DNA from: Tenebrio molitor
Lineage: Eukaryota > Arthropoda > Insecta > Coleoptera > Tenebrionidae
Reading direction: 5' to 3'
Assembly: GCF_963966145.1 (NCBI RefSeq)
Contig: NC_091047.1
Coordinates: 10,292,001-10,356,000 of the forward strand
DNA: 64,000 bases
The translations under genes were made by a program, and so were the position numbers. Shown here piece by piece: positions 57,225 to 64,000 of the stretch; the stretch's first letter is position 1, and each line of letters opens with the position of its first letter. The notes under the pieces are model-generated. The model searched no databases and was not told the origin of the DNA. It saw only the letters and a program-made list of their open reading frames with translations.

Positions 57225-59366
57225 TACTTAAATTTTAAGAAATCAAATGAAAAAAAAAACATAAAATATCATGAGAGAACAGTCGTTGATATTGACGAAT
57301 ATCTTTTCATTTCTTGAGTATATTTCGCTCATCACTTTATGAGATAAATGCGTTTAATGTTTATAGAAATTTTGCACAGAAGAGTGACTGCTGCTATTTG
57401 GCGATCCAATATTGATATGCCAGCTGGAATGAAGACCGTGTTACAAGTAGCAACTCCAAAATTTCATTTTTCGCGCTGTGCCAGTATTGCATCCCATGAG
57501 CGATTTATTCAATTTAAGACAATAATAATTCTTCAATGTCAAAGTTTAATTTGAAATTTGCTTAAATCACTTAGTATTTGCTGTCTAAGAAGGAGTTTTT
57601 AGGAAGCAAGATATTCCAGAATATGGATATATCAAAAAAACGTTTTATTTCAAAAAAGAATTAAAAAGCTTATAGGAGCTTTAAAAGGGCATATTGCTAA
57701 TTCGTAAGTTGTCACATTAATTCAAGCAAATAACGAGTTGAAATATTTTACCTCCGTAAATAAAATAAATTAAAATATTTGTTATTCCGGGAAGAAATAT
57801 AAACGCAGCAAGAAATTCTTATTCCCCCATCCCAGCTTTTAAGTGCGTCATGACAAGATAAAGAAATGATGCTTTCAAGTTTGAAAACAACTAATGGACC
57901 CAACAAACGAGACCTTAATTTTTTATGCGAAATTTCAATCAATTTTTTACACGACAAAGGAAATATCAAACCCTATCTACTTACATTTCTGACATAATTT
58001 CAAGTACATACATATTATGTGACCATAAATAACTATTATACGTTACTACACTATTAATATGAAAAATGGAATAACTTTAAAGTTTCTAGTTGGAAATTTT
58101 AACAAACTTTGCACACGACCCTCTTTGAACGATAAAATAACAAAAATAAAACTGCGGCCATCTAACTGGAAAATTCTCCCGTATCCTCAGAATTGCCTTT
58201 CGTTGCTTAAACAGTTGATGAGTTCCAATTTCAATGATTTAATTTATTTGTACTTGCATAAACCCAGTCGATGAAAAAGTGAGATAAACTCAATTATTTC
58301 GCGATTCGGATCCTGTCTCTACAAGTGTGACACTTTGAAATGTTTCAAGCATCAATTATTTCTACACTCATTTCGATTCGATTGGTAGGACTGGCAAGCA
58401 GGCACTCGACCGACTTTGTCCTTCCAACACTTGCACCCCATCTCCTGGCCTTATCGGTGCCACCCCCGCTCGCCAGCTCTGAGACATTGGCATCGTCGAG
58501 ACGCTCAGACACTTAAACTAATTTATTAGTTTGCCTCGTCCCGAATTCCGGGACTCTAACCCGGAATAGCAATTGTTTAGAGGCAGTTTCCTCCTTAAAC
58601 GATTGTCAAACTAGGAGCCGATCCGGTTCGGAGGTGCCAGCGCAGTATTTATTTTTTCAGCGAAACATTGTAACCGGAGCTAATGTCTGTTTTGAATCCG
58701 GAATCGGCCGCAATTGCATTACGATTCAGTGGAGGTATAAGGAAAGTTTTCGGATCGGGCGGGCGGTTTTTTAAACGGCATTCGCAACTTTATCCGACAG
58801 ACAATGAAAAGAATGTTATCGAACGTTGCAAGACAAAACCACCACATATCAACTTCACTGTCTGCTACTCGCATCATCCCAACAAATTATAGTTCTAGCT
58901 TCCACTGGACTTTTACCAACTACAAATTGAATTCATGCTAGTCGGTTTGTTTTGCGAGGATCAATGGAAGGATGAAAGGTCGTGAATTTTTACAGAATCG
59001 GTCGTCGAAAGAAAACCTTCCTTCTAAAACTTCACTTCTTGTCTTCTTGTAACAGCGGGGTAATCCATGAAATTATCCTAATTACGTCAAAACTTAGGTA
59101 ACTACTAGAGTTATTAACAGATTTTGATTGACATAAATGGGTCCCCGCAATGCGATCTCGGAGAGAGTTTTCTCATCCATTCTATACTATGTATAACAAA
59201 AAAATTCGCATTATCCTTCCTATTTAAACTTCTTCTTTACTCGATGCATTATCATTGAAAATCAATACACGACGATAGGTTTTAACAGAATTCAGGCTTT
59301 TGTTGAAAAAAAATCAGTGTACTAGAAATATTTGGTTAATAGTTTTAACCATAAATTATTATTATA
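57225..59366. other. Non-coding sequence with a GC-rich island
   Basis: Bases about 58370-58720 form the clearest GC-rich island in this part of the window (pyrimidine-rich, then CCCGAATTCCGGG). The frames at 57348-57554, 57748-57969 (minus), 58059-58274 and 58683-58892 are not recognisable. The island could be regulatory or an unrecognised exon; the sequence alone does not decide. Confidence 0.5.
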
Positions 59367-60249
59367 CAGTGCGTTCGTAAAGTTCGGAATAAATTTGATA
59401 AAAGTGTAAGTATTACTTTCTGAGAAAAATCCTCGAAAAGGTCGACTTTGTTTTTAAAAAGTACATGCTGTACAGTACGTTATTTAAGTTGACAGCTTGT
59501 CTTTTCCTAATAATGACGTCATCAATAATTTTTTTAAATGATGACCCTCACTTTTTTCATCTTTTTCTGGTGGACCTTCTTAGTACTTAAACGACTAATG
59601 AAAAAAATTGATACCTTACATTACAATTTTTTTGAGAAAATGGCACATTTTACTTAAAAAATTGAACTTACCTAATTTTTAATGTAAAAATTTTAATTGA
59701 CCTCAAACAAAATCAAACAAACATCTCAGGTTAACAGTAAAATTTAACGCAAATGTTGAAATTGCCTCCCGCCAACTGCTTGGCACTCACCGACACTTTG
59801 TACACTGCGCTCAATAATGTCAGGGCTTATTTGTTCCGTTTCAGTGCGAATTCTCTATCGCAAATCGTTCTAAATTGTTTGGTCTATTAAAATAAACCTT
59901 CCATTGTAACTAAATCTATTGAAAAAAAAATGTAAGATAAAAATAAAATGACATTTTTTGAAGTAAAATTTGTCATTTTCTCAAAAAAATTGTTATGTAA
60001 GGTGTAAATTTTTTTCATTGATCGTTTAGCTAGTACAAAGGCGTACCAGAAAAATAAGAAAACAATGGCGGTTGTCATTTAAAAAAATTATTGATGACGT
60101 CATTATTAGGAGATGACAAGCTGTTAATATAAGCAAAGTACTGAACAATCTGCACTTTTTAAAAACAAAGTTGACCTGTTCAAGGATTTTTCTCAGAAAT
60201 TAATACTTACAGTTTTATCGAATTTATTCCGAACTTTACAAACGCACTG
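59367..60249. mobile_element. Long-TIR element L2, 883 bp, with transposase remnant
   Basis: About 320 bases at each end are inverted copies, clearly more diverged than in L1. The ends are CAGTGCGTTYGTAAAGTTCG with TA at 59365-59366 and 60250-60251. TGACGTCA is present in both arms (59514-59521 and 60095-60102). L1 and L2 share the sequence around TTGATGACGTCAT, ACAATTTTTTTGAGAAAATG and the central block (59690-59755, 59860-59885), but the outermost 100 bases differ. The centre is inverted relative to L1 and still includes the C-terminal codons of a transposase. Confidence 0.9.
59744..59869 (-). pseudogene. Transposase C-terminal remnant (Tc1/mariner-type, decayed)
   Basis: Read on the minus strand from 59869 down to the TAA at 59744-59746, the frame gives NDLR, then a stop (TAG at 59855-59857, probably from CAG), then RIRTETEQISPDIIERS and finally AVGGRQFQHLR before a natural stop. 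The order L-R-x-R-I, I-S-P-x-I and a final G-G-x-x-F-x-H-L is, from my knowledge, characteristic of the extreme C-terminus of IS630/Tc1/mariner-type transposases in insects. Upstream of another in-frame TAG (59870-59872) no further similarity was seen, so the DDE catalytic core is gone. It lies between the two long arms of L2, exactly where a transposase should be. In L1 the equivalent codons are deleted. It cannot encode a working enzyme. Confidence 0.6.
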
Positions 60250-60251
60250 TA

Positions 60252-60313
60252 TATTATTAATTTTAATAGTTCTAATTTCAGTTTAAAAAAATATTTTTCC
60301 TTTCTACTTTATA
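60252..60313. other. Short spacer
   Basis: AT-rich, no feature. Confidence 0.5.
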
Positions 60314-60693
60314 CAGGGTGTCTCAGCTAATACTTTCGAGCCTAATATCTCGGTTATTTGCCAACGGATTTTTATGAAATTTAAAATACAGATATTTTAG
60401 ACGGTGAAGAATAAAATCCCATTAATGCAATAACCTAAGTCTTAAAAACGTAATTTTTACATGCCTTTTTAAAATGTTGAATCACTTAAGATTTATATCA
60501 AAAAAATGATGGTCAATAAAAAATGGTGTAAGGAGAAACTCGTCCTTGAAAGACGTCTGGTTTGCAAGAAAAAAGAAAAAACTGTTAAATGTGGCATCAG
60601 ATGCAAAAACGTAGACGCGTATGAAACAAGCGCGCATTATCGCCGAATTTTGGTCACCCTTCTTCCCACAAATGCAGGTGCTGAGACACCCTG
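60314..60693. mobile_element. MITE, 380 bp, CAGGGTGTCTCAGC termini
   Basis: The TIR CAGGGTGTCTCAGC is perfect at both ends (14 bases), flanked by TA at 60312-60313 and 60694-60695. The 84-codon frame at 60506-60760 starts inside and runs past the right end of the element, and it is lysine- and cysteine-rich without a recognisable domain, so I do not regard it as a gene. Confidence 0.82.
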
Positions 60694-60722
60694 TATAGAT
60701 AAAGTCGACTATTCGGTAGGTA

Positions 60723-60987
60723 GAGGTAGAAAAAATCTAGGATTCTCTCATGGGCTGTGACCTTGGAAATATCTGCGTGAAGGCGAACCGATAAACCCGT
60801 GAAAAATCTGTAAATGAAAACTGAAAACGTCGACTACATTAGCAACGCGGCAAATTTCAGAGGAATACTATCTACTCTTACCGACAACGAATGAGGACGT
60901 TTTCCGGTCGGTTTGTAGCGCCTACTTGACCGATATTCGTCGTTTGCGCAGATATGACTCACAGCCCATAAGAAAATCCAACACCTC
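60723..60987. mobile_element. MITE, about 265 bp, GAGGT termini
   Basis: Left GAGGT plus GGATTCTCTCATGGGCTGTG (to 60760) and the reversed right end GAGGT plus GGATTTTCTTATGGGCTGTG match at most positions. The left arm has about 11 extra bases between the two blocks. ATATCTGCG is also inverted further in. TA flanks both ends (60721-60722 and 60988-60989). Confidence 0.62.
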
Positions 60988-60989
60988 TA

Positions 60990-63520
60990 ATACGGCATTG
61001 GTTTTTTATCACTATTAATTGTTACAAACTATCTCTCTTCCTTTTATAAGAAGAACTTACAATGAGTTTCAAAGTGTAAGGTACATACTCGGTATTTTGC
61101 TTTTATTTTTTGTTCGACTGAAAGAGCTATAAAAAGGTGTGTAAATTCGCGTGCGACAAAAAAACTTTAATCCTGTACGCCTATAAAAACAACAAATGTA
61201 AAGGATCAAACAAATTCCACCGTGAATTGAACTTTACAATCTCTACAAAGTGTAGGTCAAAAATCCGTAAGTCCTACAAAACGGCTTTAGTCTGTACGTG
61301 TGCGATAATAGCAACAAAAACGAAATGTTTTTATCCCACCTAACGATCGGATGGTTTTGCATGTTTCCGGGATTTTCATAAAACTAATGTTTTAAATGGT
61401 AATTTATGCACAATTTTTTATTCCCCTTTGTGAAATACATTTCACTCGACGAGAAAAATTGTTCGTTGCACTATTTTTTTAAATAAATTTAATTCTCGAA
61501 GAAAAGCGCATTCAAGTCAGCTAAGATTTTGTTAAATCCCATAAAGAAAATCTCGTTTACAGCACATGCAAATTTAATGGGTCCAAACGGAGACGAAACT
61601 GTTGTCAGTGGTTCCACGTAAGAAAGATAAAGAGAGAGTAGAAAAAACTCTCTTCCCTTCAGAATTAACTACGCTTTCATTTAAGCTTTCATAAAATTCT
61701 TATTTAAAAGTTTTAATTTTCGTAAAAACAACACAAACACTACGCAAAGCTCCACGGGAGTTCTAAATTTTAAAATTTTAATCCGTCCAGGCTCGCTAAT
61801 ATTACACCCAAAAAAGATTCGACAATTTTTCGCGGAAAAAACTCCTCCACGCAGGTATTTGCAAGCGAACCACCAGACCTGTTACAACTAATTTAGGAAG
61901 AACAAAGTAATTAAGATTTCTTTTTTATTCGCAGGAATATTCTCTTCGGTATTAAATTTTGTTATGACTTTAAGCTGTTAAAGCCCAAGTTTAATGTGGG
62001 GCTTTAAATAGGTAAAGCAAATTAAGACGTCTCAATTAAGGGTTTCCTTTTATTCTCCTGGACACAACGGTGAATTGAAATCTGGATTTAAATTCCTAGT
62101 GGGATCTGCCAAGTTGTGGGAAAATCCGACAGTGGGACCGTTTCTATTTGGAACAGGTTCGCTTTGAAGTGTACATTAAATCATAACTTCCGATGGCAGC
62201 TCGTAAATAAAGGGTTTAGTAGTTGCGAAGGTATAAGTATCGGCCTTCGAAGGTTGAACAAGTCAAGTATATTCCGCACGAAAGGATTCGATTTTCGCAT
62301 TATATTATTTACACGCACGCTTGTAATAAAGTGGAAGAACATGCGCCCTCGTCTAGCCCTGTCTGGCTCATTTTATGGGAATTCCTCGACTTGTCAGATG
62401 TCTTCTGCTATAAATCCCGAATAACTCGGCGATGACGGCCATTAATCCGCCGTCATAACGAAGCTGCTTAGCCATCATTAACCCACTCGGACCTGCACAT
62501 CCAGGTATTTAACATCTGACACATCATCTCTTTATTCTGGGGCCCGAGCCTTTGTTTTTGTATTCACCGTCATCCCTGTCTATATACATTCCGATCAGAG
62601 CGCCTCCCTGAAATGTTAAGCTCTCGGTCCTAATCCGGGTCTTCGAAGGGTCAACTTAATCTTCTGTCAAACTTCCTGAATAATTATCTATTTTTATTAC
62701 TGGAGCAGTTTTTCTGGATAAAAACGTCGTTCACATCTAAACAGATTCCCATACGTGCGGCGACTTTCGGATGGGAGAGAGGACGTCGAGGACTGCCAAT
62801 ATTATTACAGGTTCGGTGTCAATTGGAGGCCAGGGAGTATCGCTCTCCCGTCATCCCCAATGTTGGGTCACCCGGATCACTTATCAAATATTCATCGGGC
62901 TTCTCGACTGGGGACAACATGGATTTGCCCCTACAAGATTATGCCATCAAAGCTGAGCTTTGTTTATGTAAAAACGGGGGCAGCACGATCAACCGAATCG
63001 TTTACTGTCAATGTCGTATAACAGAGGCCACGGCCGGAGTCTCCCGTGGGGCCACCTCCGGAAGCTCACATAATTTATACCTCCCCAGACTTTCACGATT
63101 TATCTTAAAATGATTTTCCTTAAGAGTGTGAAGAAATGAAATGCGGGCGAAATGCCAACCCACGACAATATACAATACCAACTAAAAACTGATATTTTTC
63201 ATAAAACAACTCTTTTCAGGTAAATAAACACAATCGAGCTTTTTTGAGTTTTTTCACCATTTTGGTTTGTGAATTACCAAATAGGATTCGCTGTTTTGTG
63301 TAATTAAAAATTAACGCTATCGTAAAAGCTGCATGAATACCTGATGGAAATTGAATTATTTATGAAACACTGATTTAACAAAATAAAGTTTGCTGGTCCT
63401 GATTTAAAAGCATTCAAAGCAAAACAACTGAATTCATTTTGGTTAAAAAAAACAATCACTGGAAATTTGTTATTCCCTTTAATAATAATTACATATTATA
63501 ATTTCTCTTTGATATATGTA
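60990..63520. other. Non-coding sequence, GC-richer from 62.3 to 63.1 kb
   Basis: At 61978-62007, TTAAAGCCC pairs with GGGCTTTAA. At 61631-61656, AAGAGAG pairs with CTCTCTT. Bases about 62330-63110 are the most GC-rich stretch at this end of the window, with three overlapping plus-strand frames (62755-63021, 62771-62956, 62823-63113). None has a recognisable domain, and overlapping open frames in three phases argue against real coding. Possible regulatory island. Confidence 0.5.
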
Positions 63521-63746
63521 CAGTTGGCTTCAAAAAAAACTGGAAATGAAATTTGACCTAATGTTAATCGGAAATTTAATTTGTGTCCGTATGACAGTAT
63601 TTGTACTGTATTTGCATAACTGACATTTCTGACACATAAGTGCAGTTTTTTAACCTAAATTCGAAAAGGCCGTTTCAAACTATAAAAATTTAATAAAATC
63701 TGACAGAACTTTTTCTGACAGTTCCCGTTTTTTTTGAAGCCAACCG
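63521..63746. mobile_element. MITE, 226 bp, CRGTTGGCTTCAAAAAAAAC termini
   Basis: The left end CAGTTGGCTTCAAAAAAAAC and the reversed right end CGGTTGGCTTCAAAAAAAAC match over about 25 bases with two differences. TA flanks both sides (63519-63520 and 63747-63748). The interior is non-coding. Confidence 0.83.
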
Positions 63747-63748
63747 TA

Positions 63749-64000
63749 CCATATTTACTCAAATAGGTTCAGATTTTTTAACAACAAATTGTGTGTGCTT
63801 AAATTTGATTTGATTTTTCTTGTTTCTGTTGCTATTTCGATTATTTCTTTTGAATCTAATTTTTATTATTGTGTACTAAAATTATCCAGCATATTATATT
63901 CTAGGTTTTAGTTTACTCTTTCAAAATAGTAATGACATTTGACGCAGTTTCCTTCCTGACAATTATTTATTTTGTCTTCTATTTGAAATATTTTTTCATC
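63749..64000. other. Non-coding sequence to window end
   Basis: AT-rich, no feature recognised. Confidence 0.5.

Noticed and set aside
60506..60760. 84-codon lysine/cysteine-rich frame
   Set aside because: It begins inside a MITE and runs across its right TIR and target site, so the reading frame depends on the insertion junction.
1..64000. tRNA, rRNA, CRISPR or bacterial-type operon content
   Set aside because: No tRNA B-box with a matching cloverleaf, no rRNA-like stretch, no regularly spaced direct repeats, and no operon-like runs of long frames were seen.

Overview
This 64-kb window looks like non-coding nuclear DNA from an insect, most likely a beetle. It is AT-rich. No open reading frame exceeds 120 codons on either strand, and none of the short ones looks like a known protein. 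I see no rRNA, tRNA, CRISPR array or bacterial feature. The beetle suggestion rests on three short arrays of TCAGG (26665, 36134, 36234), which is the telomere motif of Tribolium and many other Coleoptera. It could be a gene desert or part of a very long intron.

Most of the supportable content is transposon debris. About thirty short non-autonomous DNA elements (MITEs) can be delimited by eye from terminal inverted repeats (TIRs) flanked by TA, which is the signature of the Tc1/mariner (IS630) superfamily. I use letter names for families seen more than once: F, D, G, A and L. The only protein trace is a decayed C-terminal piece of a transposase (minus strand, 59744-59869) inside the larger L element.

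Layout. 1-6.99 kb: mostly unique sequence with three small elements. 7.0-11.5 kb: a dense cluster where two copies of family F are each interrupted by other elements and act as empty-site references for each other. One F copy is split by four elements stacked end to end at TA. 11.5-20 kb: unique sequence, a 727-bp long-TIR element (15504-16230), and a cluster at 16.96-18.11 kb. 20-28.7 kb: mostly unique, with G and H elements and a TCAGG array. 28.7-32.6 kb: the 773-bp L1 element, a GC-rich hairpin, a 228-bp MITE and the best D copy. 32.6-41.1 kb: unique sequence, palindromic GC-rich hairpins at 34.6-34.9 kb, and TCAGG arrays at 36.1-36.2 kb. 41.1-42.1 kb: a mosaic of A, B and C elements. 42.1-50.2 kb: mostly unique. 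50.2-57.2 kb: D, G and other MITEs. 59.4-61.0 kb: L2 and two MITEs. 61-64 kb: a GC-richer unique stretch and one terminal MITE.

No genes work together here. The informative biology is the insertion history, and the observation that four otherwise different element families (D, G, H, I) carry the same GTAGGCGT motif at the same distance from their ends, suggesting they were moved by related transposases. Several GC-richer unique islands could be regulatory DNA or undetected short exons, but single-sequence inspection cannot show that.
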